From NCBI GenBank assembly GCA_016710275.1, contig JADJXS010000001.1, positions 4,030,001 to 4,094,000 on the forward strand: 64,000 nucleotides of DNA, read 5' to 3'. The position numbers were made by a program, and so were the translations under genes. This stretch comes from Phycisphaerales bacterium (GTDB lineage: Bacteria; Planctomycetota; Phycisphaerae; UBA1845; Fen-1342). Under the pieces are notes generated by a model. The model saw nothing but the letters and a program-made list of their open reading frames with translations, made no database searches and was not told the DNA's origin. Below are positions 34,326 through 42,661 of this stretch, in pieces (within the stretch, counting starts at the first letter, position 1; the number at the start of each line of letters is the position of its first letter).

Positions 34326-35335
34326 TGAGAACCCCGCGCGCGCCTGGACTCCGCCCGACCGCCCTGGCTTCCATTCCCCTCGCGCCCCCGCAGCCGCGGC
34401 CGCACGCGCCGCGCCGACCTGCTTCGGCTCTTCTCGGCCTCTGCACCGCACTCTGCGCAATCGATGCAATCGCCCTCGCACAACCGCCCGAGCCGGACAT
34501 CATCGAATCAGCCCCGCAGACGCAGCCGGACGAACCCGCCGCCGAACCGCTCTCCACTGATGCGCTGGCTCAGCTTGCCGCCATCCGCGATTACACGCTC
34601 GACTTCGATCAGCCCGGCTTCTACGCCGTCGTCGAACACGTCCGCCGTCACGGCGTCCCGCCCGCACCCGACGCGCAGCCGCTCTCCGACTGGCGCGAGC
34701 TGGCCGAGCGCCCGCGCGACTTTCGCGGCCGCCCCGTCACGATCACCGCCCGCGTCGGCCACAACCGCGCCTGGAGCCTTGCCTCGCGGCCGCACCTGGG
34801 CGTTCTGCACCAGCTTGAGCTGTATGATCCGCGACAGCCCATCGCAATTACCGCGATTCTGACCGGCGCTGCGGAGGACATCCCGCTCGAGTCCGAGATC
34901 ACGCTGACCGGCTGCTTCGTCATGATGCGCAGCTACCAGACCCCCTCCGGCCAGACCCGCTACGCCGCGCTGCTTGTCGCCGACGGGCCCGTCGCGCTGG
35001 TCCGCGCCGCCGTGCCTGTGCGAACCCCGCTGCTGGGCCGCGGGGATGCGCTCACCGGCATCATCGCCGCCGTCGCGGGCGGGCTGCTGATCGCGCTGAT
35101 CCTGTTTCGCCGATCCGCGCGAACGCGCAGCGCGTCGCGACTCGCCGCAGCGCTGCGCGCCCCCGAGGACGATCGCTGGATCGAAGAGGCCGATGCGCAT
35201 CCGACTTTGCACGCAGACGCGGAAGCGCCGCCCGCCGCCGGCGCCCTCGCTCCCGGAGCCGCCCCGCCAGACCCGGCAACTGCGGCAGGAACGAATCCGC
35301 ACAATTCGAAAGCCGCCCGGAGCGGGCGCGCGTGA
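34325..35335 (+). CDS. Membrane-anchored protein, unknown function
   Basis: A 336-residue protein with an N-terminal signal or anchor (about residues 33-52), an extracytoplasmic domain (about 75-225) containing FRGRPVTITARVGHNRAW and ALLVADGPVALV, and one C-terminal helix (about 242-260, IIAAVAGGLLIALILF) followed by an alanine and proline-rich cytoplasmic tail. The extracytoplasmic part looks OB-like, by pattern only. It overlaps the preceding lipoprotein gene and the following amidohydrolase gene, so the three form one operon. Confidence 0.65.
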   Translation: MRTPRAPGLRPTALASIPLAPPQPRPHAPRRPASALLGLCTALCAIDAIALAQPPEPDIIESAPQTQPDEPAAEPLSTDALAQLAAIRDYTLDFDQPGFYAVVEHVRRHGVPPAPDAQPLSDWRELAERPRDFRGRPVTITARVGHNRAWSLASRPHLGVLHQLELYDPRQPIAITAILTGAAEDIPLESEITLTGCFVMMRSYQTPSGQTRYAALLVADGPVALVRAAVPVRTPLLGRGDALTGIIAAVAGGLLIALILFRRSARTRSASRLAAALRAPEDDRWIEEADAHPTLHADAEAPPAAGALAPGAAPPDPATAAGTNPHNSKAARSGRA

Positions 35336-36426
35336 TCATCGACCTGCACTGCCACTACACGCTCTCCGCCGCGCGGCGTCCCGACATCGAGCGCTTTTCA
35401 TTCGAGCCGCACTCCGCCGGCCCGGATTCGTTCATCGCGCCGCGCGCCATGCGGCAGCTTTCCTTTCGCGGCCTGCGCCGCCTGCTGAAGATCAGCCCGC
35501 GCCTGCCCGCCGGCGACGAACTCGACGCCGCGCTGAACAGCGTCTACGACCGCCACCTGCTCGCCGACGGCCCGATCGAGCGCTCCGTTCTGCTGGCCTT
35601 CGATCACTATCACACGGACGCCGGCCTGCGACCCCCGCCGCCGCAGTCGCGCTTCGCCCGCGGCGGCGACATCTACACCTCGAACTCGCTGGTGCGCGAC
35701 GCATGCTGCCGCCGGCCGGAGCGCTTCCTGTTCGGCGCGTCGGTGCATCCCTACCGCGAGAATGCCTGCGATTGCATCCGCGAGGTCTTCGCCGGCGGCG
35801 CGTGCCTGCTCAAGTGGCTGCCGCTGCACCAGAACATCAATATCCGTGACCCGCGCAGCATCGCCGTGCTGCGCACCTGCGCCGAGCTGGGGCTGCCCGT
35901 GCTGGCCCACTACGGCGAGGAGTTCACGCTCCAGACGCAGCACCGCGGCTATGAATACGTGATCGACGCGCTCGACGTATTGCGCGCGCTGCGCCGCGAG
36001 CACAGCATGCCGCCCTTCATCGTCGCGCACGTCGCGACCCCGGTCACACCCTTCGGCGACGACGCCTCCTGGCGCATGCTCTGCGACGCGCTGGTCGGCG
36101 AATTTGCCGACACCCCGCTCTACGCCGACATCAGTGCGCTGGCCGCCTGGGGCAAGCTGCCCTACCTGTGGCGCGTCGTCGATCGACCCGAGGTGCACGG
36201 CAAGCTGCTCTTCGGCTCCGACTTCCCCGTCCCGCTGGCCGACCCGCTGCTGCGCCTGATGGTCGGCCCACCGTGGCGCCGCATCGCCGAATCCCCCTCC
36301 TGGCCGCAGCGCTTCGCCGCGCTCTGCCGGCACGTCGGCTACAACGAGATCGTGCTGCACCGCGCCGCCGAGCTGCTGCCGAATGTCGGCTATTTCTCCC
36401 GATCCGCGCCGATTGCCGCCCGGTAG
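35332..36426 (+). CDS. Amidohydrolase-family metal-dependent hydrolase
   Basis: A 364-residue TIM-barrel protein of the amidohydrolase-2 type. It begins IIDLHCHYT, with the H-x-H metal ligands. FGASVHPY, then LPVLAHYGEEF, then FIVAHVATP provide further histidines, and LLFGSDFPV near residue 300 carries the C-terminal aspartate. The substrate cannot be read from the sequence; relatives hydrolyse or decarboxylate cyclic compounds. The start is GTG 35332, overlapping the previous gene's stop. The gene ends at 36426 near a CCGATCGGCGC palindrome. Confidence 0.85.
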   Translation: MIIDLHCHYTLSAARRPDIERFSFEPHSAGPDSFIAPRAMRQLSFRGLRRLLKISPRLPAGDELDAALNSVYDRHLLADGPIERSVLLAFDHYHTDAGLRPPPPQSRFARGGDIYTSNSLVRDACCRRPERFLFGASVHPYRENACDCIREVFAGGACLLKWLPLHQNINIRDPRSIAVLRTCAELGLPVLAHYGEEFTLQTQHRGYEYVIDALDVLRALRREHSMPPFIVAHVATPVTPFGDDASWRMLCDALVGEFADTPLYADISALAAWGKLPYLWRVVDRPEVHGKLLFGSDFPVPLADPLLRLMVGPPWRRIAESPSWPQRFAALCRHVGYNEIVLHRAAELLPNVGYFSRSAPIAAR

Positions 36427-36490
36427 CGCCGATCGGCGCATTTCGACGCCCCTTGCCGCCGCGCTGTGCAGCGAATCGCATGCTCCTGAT

Positions 36491-36518
36491 TTGCAAGTTC
36501 TACTAGATTTGCTATACT
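36491..36518 (+). promoter_or_regulatory. Sigma-70-like promoter before the amber-containing gene
   Basis: TTGCAA at 36491-36496 and TATACT at 36513-36518 are separated by 16 bases in an AT-rich patch of an otherwise GC-rich region. The gene start at 36586 lies 68 bp downstream with GGAGG in between. The match to the bacterial consensus is good but unproven. Confidence 0.5.
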
Positions 36519-36585
36519 TTGGTCGGGGGCGGCACGGCGCGCCGGTTCACGGTCACCGCAGCGCCCCAATACCGGAGGACCCATC

Positions 36586-36957
36586 ATGCCCGCCAGCGAA
36601 TTCTTCGGTCCCGACCTCGGTCGCGGACCCTTCACCGGCCATCGCCTCGATACCGCCGCCGTGCAGATCGCCGCCGCTCTCGCCCAGGTCCGCGCTCCTC
36701 TGCTCCGCTCGGATGAGGAAGTCCGCGCACACGCCGACTTCATCCGCGAGATCGCCGACCGGCTCGCCCCCGAATTCGCCTCGCAGGTCTTCATTGACGT
36801 CGGCGACGAGGACGCAAACGCCGTCGATTCCGTCTTTCGCATCCACCCCGGCACATACACGCTACTGCACTGCTGGCTCGCCGACGAGATCGGCAAGGGG
36901 CCGACGTCCGTCCCGCCCGACGGCGTCGCGTGGTCCGACGGCGTGCTCGTCAAGTAG
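36586..36957 (+). CDS. Unknown protein; reading frame continues past an amber stop
   Basis: A 123-residue protein (MPASEFFGPDLGRGPF) of unknown function, with a good GGAGG ribosome site 7 bases before the ATG. The frame stops at TAG (36955-36957) but stays open and protein-like to TGA at 37102-37104, adding 48 residues with LTTRTQFLVLTDTAG and NWRWAVARTARVYYSG. The added part reads as a natural continuation, so this may be a single 171-codon gene interrupted by an amber mutation, a readthrough product or a base error. Style and size recall phage-like structural proteins, without a recognisable family. Confidence 0.65.
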   Translation: MPASEFFGPDLGRGPFTGHRLDTAAVQIAAALAQVRAPLLRSDEEVRAHADFIREIADRLAPEFASQVFIDVGDEDANAVDSVFRIHPGTYTLLHCWLADEIGKGPTSVPPDGVAWSDGVLVK

Positions 36958-37130
36958 CTGACCACACGCACGCAGTTCCTGGTCCTCACCGACACCGCCG
37001 GCGTCATCTCGGCACAGGTCACCTATTCCGGGTCGCGCAATTGGCGCTGGGCCGTCGCGCGCACCGCGCGCGTCTACTACTCCGGCGCGCTGTCGTTCAC
37101 CTGATCCATCCGAACGGGGGTTGCACGCTC

Positions 37131-37397
37131 ATGGCTGTTCCGAAGCCCGATCCGCTCGAGGCCGAAGCCCTCGCCGGTCCGCTGCCGCGCGTCTTCATCC
37201 TTCCGCGCCGGCAACTGGTTGCCGCACCGCGACCGGCGCGCATCGGGGGCGAGAGCATCACGTTCGTCGCACCGCACCCCGCGGCGGATGACCTCGTGTA
37301 CGTCACCACCGGCCCGCCGGCGTTGCTGGACTTCCTTCCGGATCCGGCGGTGGAAATCGAAGATTGGGATCGTCTCGACCCGGATTTGGATGACTGA
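37131..37397 (+). CDS. Small acidic protein of unknown function
   Basis: An 88-residue protein starting MAVPKPDPLEAEALAG and ending in an acidic tail (EDWDRLDPDLDD). It lies 26 bp after the second stop of the preceding gene and is probably co-transcribed with it. No domain is recognised. The central part contains ITFVAPHPAADDLVYVT. It could be a companion of the preceding protein. Confidence 0.55.
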   Translation: MAVPKPDPLEAEALAGPLPRVFILPRRQLVAAPRPARIGGESITFVAPHPAADDLVYVTTGPPALLDFLPDPAVEIEDWDRLDPDLDD

Positions 37398-37637
37398 CGA
37401 GCCCAAGCGCACAGATTTTTCGCACGTTGCGTAAAGCCCGCGGGCTGCTCAGGTAGCGCGGATTCCGGCCACCGGGCCGGTTCGTGCGCACCGCTCCCGT
37501 GCTTGGCGCAACCGCGCCCGACCGACTAGAGTCCTCGTCCGACCAATGGGCTTCCCCGAGGCGCTTCGCGCGATCGGGCCAGCACCAACGGCGCCGACGG
37601 TTGCGCTTGTCGTCGCCCTGATGGAGAGGATGGGAAA

Positions 37638-39443
37638 ATGCCGGCCAATCGACCGGGGGGTCTGCGCGCCGTCTTGCGCGCGCTGATTTCGACCATCGTT
37701 GTCTTGTTCTTCGGATTTACTCCGACTCGTGCCGCTGCGCAATGCGGCCCGCCGGACAATACGTGCGTCGTGACTCCCGCCAACGGCGCGCGCCCCATCA
37801 ACGCCTGGCCGTCATCCGACTCGGCGCTCGACTGGGTCGCCATTGATCAGGCGGCCGCGCACTACAGCCAGTTTCCGCAATTCGGCGTGTTCGACCCCCC
37901 GATTGTCGGTTTTCTGCAAGCGCAACTCGATCTGAACTTCCCGACCAATCAGCCCACGTGCAACTATCAGGCCGCCGCCAACGCGATGCGAAACCTTCGC
38001 CCCGCCGGCGTGCTGGGAACGTACATCTCCGGCGGCGATGTTCGACCGACCGACAACCTGCGCTTTTACCCCGTTGATGCGCTGCCGCTGTCGCTGGTGC
38101 CGACCTCCGACTATCTCGCCGGAACGGTCTGGTCGATCCAGGACGGCGTGCCGCGCCAAGCGATCGACTTTCAGTCGGCCGCTGCTCGGGCGTGGTTCGC
38201 CGCCGCGGTCGCCAACGAGTTGATCGCACGGACGACCTGCCTGCCGGAGCAGAAGCTGTCGTTCGTCTACATGGACAATGTCCGCCATCCCGGCTCGGGT
38301 TATCGCCTGCCGGCCAATGATGCGTGCAGTGTCGGCGACTGCCTCCAGAATCCGCGGCCGCCGCACTGCCTCTGCGCGGAAGTGCCGTGGGTCCACACCA
38401 TCGGCTTTCTATCCGACGTGCGCAGCCGCATCAGTCCGCATGGGCTGCGGCTGGTCTGCAACGTGGCCGGCCCGATGTGGGGCTGGCCGGCGGCCGACGT
38501 GAGCAGCATGATCGCGGCGACGGACGGCGTCTCTCACGAGCGCCCATTTGAGAAGAACTACTGCCGCGGCAACCTCGCGAACCTGCTGACGGAGATCGGT
38601 TACTGGCAGCAGTGGCTCGCCGCCGGCCGCACGATCCTGTGGGTTCCGACGCAGTGCAACAACGCCGCGGTCTGCCCGGCCTGCCCGACCTGCCCCAGTT
38701 GCCCGCCGGCGCCGGCGAATCAGCATGAGCAGCGCGTCATGGCGGCGATGGCGATGATGATCCGCCAGCCGGGACAATCGATCCTGGTCGCGCGGGACTA
38801 CTTCCGCGATCGACCCGACTGGGCGACCTGGTCGGCGCAGTTCGGCACGCCGCTGTCGGACTTTCAGATTCTCAGCGGCCACGTCGCGGGCGCTCCGATC
38901 GTGCTGACGCGGCGCTTCGCCGGCGGGCGGATGAGCGTGAATCTCGGCGCGAGTCAATGCGTGTCGACCGCCGGCGGCGCGGTGCAGCTCGGCTTCGGAC
39001 CGGTCATCACGGCGCAGCCGCGCTCACTGCTGCTGTGCCCGGGACGTACGGCGCGGTTCGCGGTGAGCGCGGTCGGCATCGGCACGGTGCGGTATCAGTG
39101 GCGGCGCAACGGCGTGAACATCTCCGGGGCAACGCTCGCGGAATTGCAGATTCCGTCGGTGAGCGCGGCCGACGCGGCGACCTATTCCTGCCTGGTCACG
39201 GACAACGAAGGCTCGCGCACGTCGCAAGCGGTGACGCTGACGGTCGGCGAGGGGCGCGTCGGCGACACAAACGGCGACGGGCGGGTGGACAATTTCGACA
39301 TTGAGCCGTTCACGCTGGCGCTGGCGAACCCCGCGCTGGCGACGACGTGTGCGTTCGACGCCAACGGCGACGGGATGTTCGACAATTTTGACATCACGCC
39401 GATGGTGGAACTGCTGCTCGCGTTCGGAGCGTTTGATCCGTAG
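37638..39443 (+). CDS. Secreted protein with catalytic-like domain, Ig-like domain and dockerin-like tail
   Basis: A 601-residue exported protein with a signal peptide (about residues 1-34). Residues 45-450 look like a TIM-barrel of the putative glycoside hydrolase kind: LGTYISGGD, SFVYMDNVRHPGSG and GLRLVCNVAGPMWGW recall strands and acidic residues of such barrels, but no family is certain. A Cys-Pro-rich stretch (CPACPTCPSCPP) lies near 350. An Ig-like domain follows (about 455-540), then GDTNGDGRVDNFDIEPF and ANGDGMFDNFDITPM, two EF-hand-like units. The tail is the same type as in the sugar dehydrogenase at 15844-17655. Confidence 0.75.
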   Translation: MPANRPGGLRAVLRALISTIVVLFFGFTPTRAAAQCGPPDNTCVVTPANGARPINAWPSSDSALDWVAIDQAAAHYSQFPQFGVFDPPIVGFLQAQLDLNFPTNQPTCNYQAAANAMRNLRPAGVLGTYISGGDVRPTDNLRFYPVDALPLSLVPTSDYLAGTVWSIQDGVPRQAIDFQSAAARAWFAAAVANELIARTTCLPEQKLSFVYMDNVRHPGSGYRLPANDACSVGDCLQNPRPPHCLCAEVPWVHTIGFLSDVRSRISPHGLRLVCNVAGPMWGWPAADVSSMIAATDGVSHERPFEKNYCRGNLANLLTEIGYWQQWLAAGRTILWVPTQCNNAAVCPACPTCPSCPPAPANQHEQRVMAAMAMMIRQPGQSILVARDYFRDRPDWATWSAQFGTPLSDFQILSGHVAGAPIVLTRRFAGGRMSVNLGASQCVSTAGGAVQLGFGPVITAQPRSLLLCPGRTARFAVSAVGIGTVRYQWRRNGVNISGATLAELQIPSVSAADAATYSCLVTDNEGSRTSQAVTLTVGEGRVGDTNGDGRVDNFDIEPFTLALANPALATTCAFDANGDGMFDNFDITPMVELLLAFGAFDP

Positions 39444-39518
39444 AGCGCGGGGGCAGTCCTGCCGCGGCGGTTTTCGATTCTGCGCGATTCGTCATGCGAG
39501 TCTTGTCGATCGCGATGG

Positions 39519-39611
39519 TGTGCCATTCTTCGTGAGCAGCGCGATTCGGTGTGCCACTCTTCGTGAGCAGCGCGATTCGGTGTGCCACTCTTTGTGAGCA
39601 GCGCGATTCCG
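39519..39611. repeat. Three tandem copies of a 31-bp unit
   Basis: Three head-to-tail units of 31 bp, each starting TGTGCCA and containing GTGAGCAGCGCGATTC, at 39519-39549, 39550-39580 and 39581-39611, with a few substitutions. There are no unique spacers, so this is not a CRISPR array. It lies just after the secreted protein gene and may be a simple tandem duplication. Confidence 0.8.
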
Positions 39612-39639
39612 CGTGTCGCTGCCCGGTGAGCTTGCTGTT

Positions 39640-39910
39640 GCCGAGATTTGCACCCCGGCCGGGGTGCAGGAATGTAGCCACGGGTGGAGCGCAGCCCGGC
39701 GAAAGCCGGGCGAAGCGGAACCCGTGGAACATGAGGCGCGGCTCAACTGCCCCGCAAGGGGCAGAGGGGACGTTCCGCCTCACCGGGCACGGACAGCGCT
39801 TCCTGCGCCCCTCCGGGGCTTGATTCCCTAATGATCTGCTCCCACGGGTTCCGTCGCCGCGGCGCGGCGACTCCACCCGTGGCTACAACCCACGGCCCCG
39901 TTGGGGCCGA
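39640..39910. repeat. REP-like inverted doublet without a transposase
   Basis: Two copies of the palindromic element seen around 361-813 stand here in opposite orientations. One (about 39655-39770) has GCCACGGGTGG and GGAACCCGTGG around a CCCGGCGAAAGCCGGG hairpin and ends in CTGCCCC-GCAA-GGGGCAG. The other (about 39800-39905) has CCCACGGGTT and CCACCCGTGG. The rest of 39444-40010 shows no gene. Shared boundaries with a variable hairpin suggest a non-autonomous family mobilised in trans. Confidence 0.75.
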
Positions 39911-40010
39911 ACATGCGGTCAGTAGCAGGCTCTGTAAGAAGCGGCACCTTCGGTATTCTGCAGAAGTGACGTCGTTCGCGGGTCACGACGGCAGGTCCGC
40001 GTTCATCCGG

Positions 40011-40973
40011 TCACTTCAGCGGGCGGGTGTTTGGCGGTGGCCAGGCGCCGTCATCAATGCCCCAATCGCTTTCGTCTTCGGACGGCGCGAGCAGACGGCG
40101 TTCATCGTTGCGCGAACCCCCGGCAGCATCCGCGCTATCCGCAACCCCGGTACCGCCCGCCCCCCCGGCATTGCCCACGCCCCCTGCATCGCCCGCTCCC
40201 CCGGCATCGCCCGCTCCATGATCGCGGTGCGCGCCGCCTTTCCTGGGCGCCTCCCGATCCTCGCGAGCGCCGTCATCCACGAGCGCATCCAGCTCATCGT
40301 CCGATTCGCTCAGCCCGAACTGGCGCATCCAATCTGCCGTCGATAGCTGCTGCGCTGCGCCGCGCTTGTCGTGTGCGGATTCGTCCGAATCATCGCGCGT
40401 GGCGCCCTCGGGTCCAACGCCCTCCCGCCCGCCCGCGCCGATGGCATCACCCGCGCCACGAACTCCGCCGCCACGATCCGCATCGCCTCGATCTCGGCCG
40501 CGCTGCGCTCCGCCCGGCGACGGCGCTGCCTGCCCGCGCAGTCCCAGCGCCTCGGCCATCGCGCGCCAGAATTCCTCGGAGCGGATCGTCGCCGCCCCCC
40601 AGCGGCCGGACTCGCGCCGCACGTCCCCATCGGAGCTGACCACGACCATCGTGCGCGGCGCGGCGGCCGCTTCGAGCATCTCGAAGATTCGAAGGTCGGC
40701 TGTCACTCCACCGCCGCTGAATCGCACCTCGACCGCCGGCCCGGCCGCCGTCGTCATCTGCGACAGAAACGCCGCCGCCGGCGGCACGCCGTCGAAGATC
40801 ACGCACGCGCTGCGCCCGGTTCGCGCCGCCCAGCGCCCGAGCAGCGCGCAGAGCGTCTCGCGGCCGATCGCTCCGCCCCCGGCGCCGGCGGCGCGGGCCG
40901 CGTGAACCAGATTGTCGCCGTCGATGATGTGCAGCGCCGCCCTCCGACGTGAACCTGAACCGCCATCCCCCAA
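40011..40973 (-). CDS. NYN-domain (PIN-like) protein with low-complexity tail
   Basis: A 320-residue protein. Residues 13-150 match the NYN/YacP-like ribonuclease fold: LHIIDGDNLVHAA with the first acidic residues, CVIFDGVPP near 58, and MVVVSSDGDVRRES near 110, the three acidic clusters that bind metal. The remaining half is unusual: a glycine, alanine and aspartate-rich region with GAGDAGGAGDAGG-type repeats (about residues 165-295) that looks disordered. YacP proteins act in RNA processing or decay. The start is ATG 40973. Confidence 0.75.
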   Translation of the reverse strand: MGDGGSGSRRRAALHIIDGDNLVHAARAAGAGGGAIGRETLCALLGRWAARTGRSACVIFDGVPPAAAFLSQMTTAAGPAVEVRFSGGGVTADLRIFEMLEAAAAPRTMVVVSSDGDVRRESGRWGAATIRSEEFWRAMAEALGLRGQAAPSPGGAQRGRDRGDADRGGGVRGAGDAIGAGGREGVGPEGATRDDSDESAHDKRGAAQQLSTADWMRQFGLSESDDELDALVDDGAREDREAPRKGGAHRDHGAGDAGGAGDAGGVGNAGGAGGTGVADSADAAGGSRNDERRLLAPSEDESDWGIDDGAWPPPNTRPLK

Positions 40974-41073
40974 ACCTCGTGCAGCAACTCTGCGGCGCCG
41001 CTACCGCCGCCACCAGTGCGTGGCGTTGGGGCCATCCACCCCGTGCACCGTAACCGCCGCAGCCCGCGCGCCG

Positions 41074-42090
41074 CTACCGCCGCCGGACGCCCACTCCCGG
41101 CAGGTCTCCGAACGAGAGCACCCCGCCCTCGAAGCGGATGCCCTCATAAGGGTCTTCCGCCAGCAGCAGCGCGCCATCGAGGTCCGAATAGTCGCAGAGT
41201 GACGCGATCGCCAGGGCCGGGGCGATCGCCAGCGACGAGCAGACGAAGCAGCCCAGCATCACCCCCATCCCCAACCCGCGGGCCAGCGCGATCATCCGCA
41301 GCGCTTCGCGGATGCCGCCGCACTTGTTGAACTTGATGTTCACGCCGTCGGCCAGCCCGCGCAGCCGGACCACGTCCGCCGGCCGTTCGCAGCTTTCGTC
41401 GACGAAGATCGGCGCCACGCCCAGCTCGCGCAGCTTCGGCAGGTGCGCGTCGAACTCGCGCTTCATCGGCTGCTCGATCATCGCGGGGCGGTAGCGCGAC
41501 AGATCGCGCACCCGCTGAATCGCCTGTTCGGGCGTCCAGGCCTCGTTCGCATCGAGCAGCAGCGGCCCGTCGAAGGCGTTGCGGATGATGTCGAGCGCTG
41601 CGGTGTCGCCCTCGACGCCGATCTTGGCCTTGAGCGCGGTCGCCCCCGCCTGCAGCGCTTCGACGACCTTGCGGTGCGTCGTGTCGGCGTCGGCGATGCC
41701 GATCGTGAAGGTGGTGCGGCAGGCGGGCGGGTCCAGCCCCAGCAGCTCCCACGTCGGGCGATTCACCCGCCGTCCCATCCAATCGTGCAGCGCGCTGTCG
41801 ATGGCCGCGATGACGGCGCGCTGCGGATCGTGCCGGCGGATCAGCTCCGTGACGACGGAGTGAATCCGCGCCGGGTGGAAGCGGTCGATCCAGCCGCGGA
41901 TCTCGCCGAGCGCCGCCTCGGAGGACTCGAGCGTCTGGCCGTAGAGGCGCGACGGCGTGATCTCGCCTTCGCCGCAGGCGCCGTCGTGCTCGATGCGCAC
42001 GACGATCGTCTCCTTTTCGCTGACGCCGCCCTGCGACGTGGCGAAGCGGTGTTTCAATTTCAGCGGCAGGCGCGACCAGGTGAGCTTCAT
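41074..42090 (-). CDS. Dipeptide epimerase (enolase superfamily)
   Basis: A 338-residue enolase-superfamily enzyme of the dipeptide (L-Ala-D/L-Glu) epimerase group, which recycles murein-type or other dipeptides. The general base lysine is in ALKAKIG, metal ligands are in LLLDANEAW, IEQPM and FVDESC, the second lysine is in NIKFNKCGG, and LDGALLL near the end is the dipeptide-binding DxD-type motif. The specific dipeptide cannot be deduced. ATG 42090 is preceded by GGAAG; the in-frame extension upstream is not family-like. Confidence 0.9.
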   Translation of the reverse strand: MKLTWSRLPLKLKHRFATSQGGVSEKETIVVRIEHDGACGEGEITPSRLYGQTLESSEAALGEIRGWIDRFHPARIHSVVTELIRRHDPQRAVIAAIDSALHDWMGRRVNRPTWELLGLDPPACRTTFTIGIADADTTHRKVVEALQAGATALKAKIGVEGDTAALDIIRNAFDGPLLLDANEAWTPEQAIQRVRDLSRYRPAMIEQPMKREFDAHLPKLRELGVAPIFVDESCERPADVVRLRGLADGVNIKFNKCGGIREALRMIALARGLGMGVMLGCFVCSSLAIAPALAIASLCDYSDLDGALLLAEDPYEGIRFEGGVLSFGDLPGVGVRRR

Positions 42091-42148
42091 ACTTCCGCCC
42101 CGCGTGCTGTGCGCCTCGCCGGGCCGAAGGACGCGAAATCCGCGATGT

Positions 42149-42493
42149 TCACGCCTCACCCCCGCCGGTCAGTCCGCGGACCCAGGGATCGAGATCGGCG
42201 TCGTCCGCCGCGGCCACGACTTCGTCCAGCGCCGAGATGCTGACGACGGCGTGCCGCTCGACGAAAACGCGTCTGCGGTTCACGGTGCGCGAGCCGGTGC
42301 GCTCCAGCTCGCTGGCCTGGTTGATGTAGCTTTCCTTGCCGCTGTGGCCGTCGTTGCGATCGTGCACGTCGGCGTCGCCCAGCCAGTAGCCGCTGTCGTC
42401 GAAATGTTCGAGGCGGCCGATGTAGATCAGCGGCCCCTGCGTATCGATCACGACGCGCGTCCGCAGGTATTCGGTGAGGCTGGGAACACTCAT
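42149..42493 (-). CDS. Small conserved protein, possible LSm-like fold
   Basis: A 114-residue protein: TRVVIDTQGPLIYIGRLEHFDDSGYWLGDADVHD has the strand-turn-strand rhythm of an Sm-like barrel, with GKESYINQAS and NRRRVFVERHAVVSISALDEVV after it. The function is unknown and the fold is only a pattern judgement. ATG 42493 is chosen; the open frame to 43024 runs antisense across recO and is not coding. It could be co-transcribed with the epimerase gene 58 bp downstream. Confidence 0.65.
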   Translation of the reverse strand: MSVPSLTEYLRTRVVIDTQGPLIYIGRLEHFDDSGYWLGDADVHDRNDGHSGKESYINQASELERTGSRTVNRRRVFVERHAVVSISALDEVVAAADDADLDPWVRGLTGGGEA

Positions 42494-42661
42494 CGCGTTC
42501 TCCCGTATCGGCGGCCGCGCTCGTCCCGGCCTTCTCCGCCGGCGGCGGCGAACCGGCCAATGGGGATGCACCGGCCGCCGGTCGTGAACCGGTCGCCCGG
42601 TCGGCAGCCCGGCCGTTGGTATTGTACTATGCGCGATCGATCGAAGTGCACAGGGGATCGC

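Noticed and set aside
39519..39611. Possible CRISPR array
   Set aside because: The three units are directly adjacent without spacers and there are no cas genes in the window.
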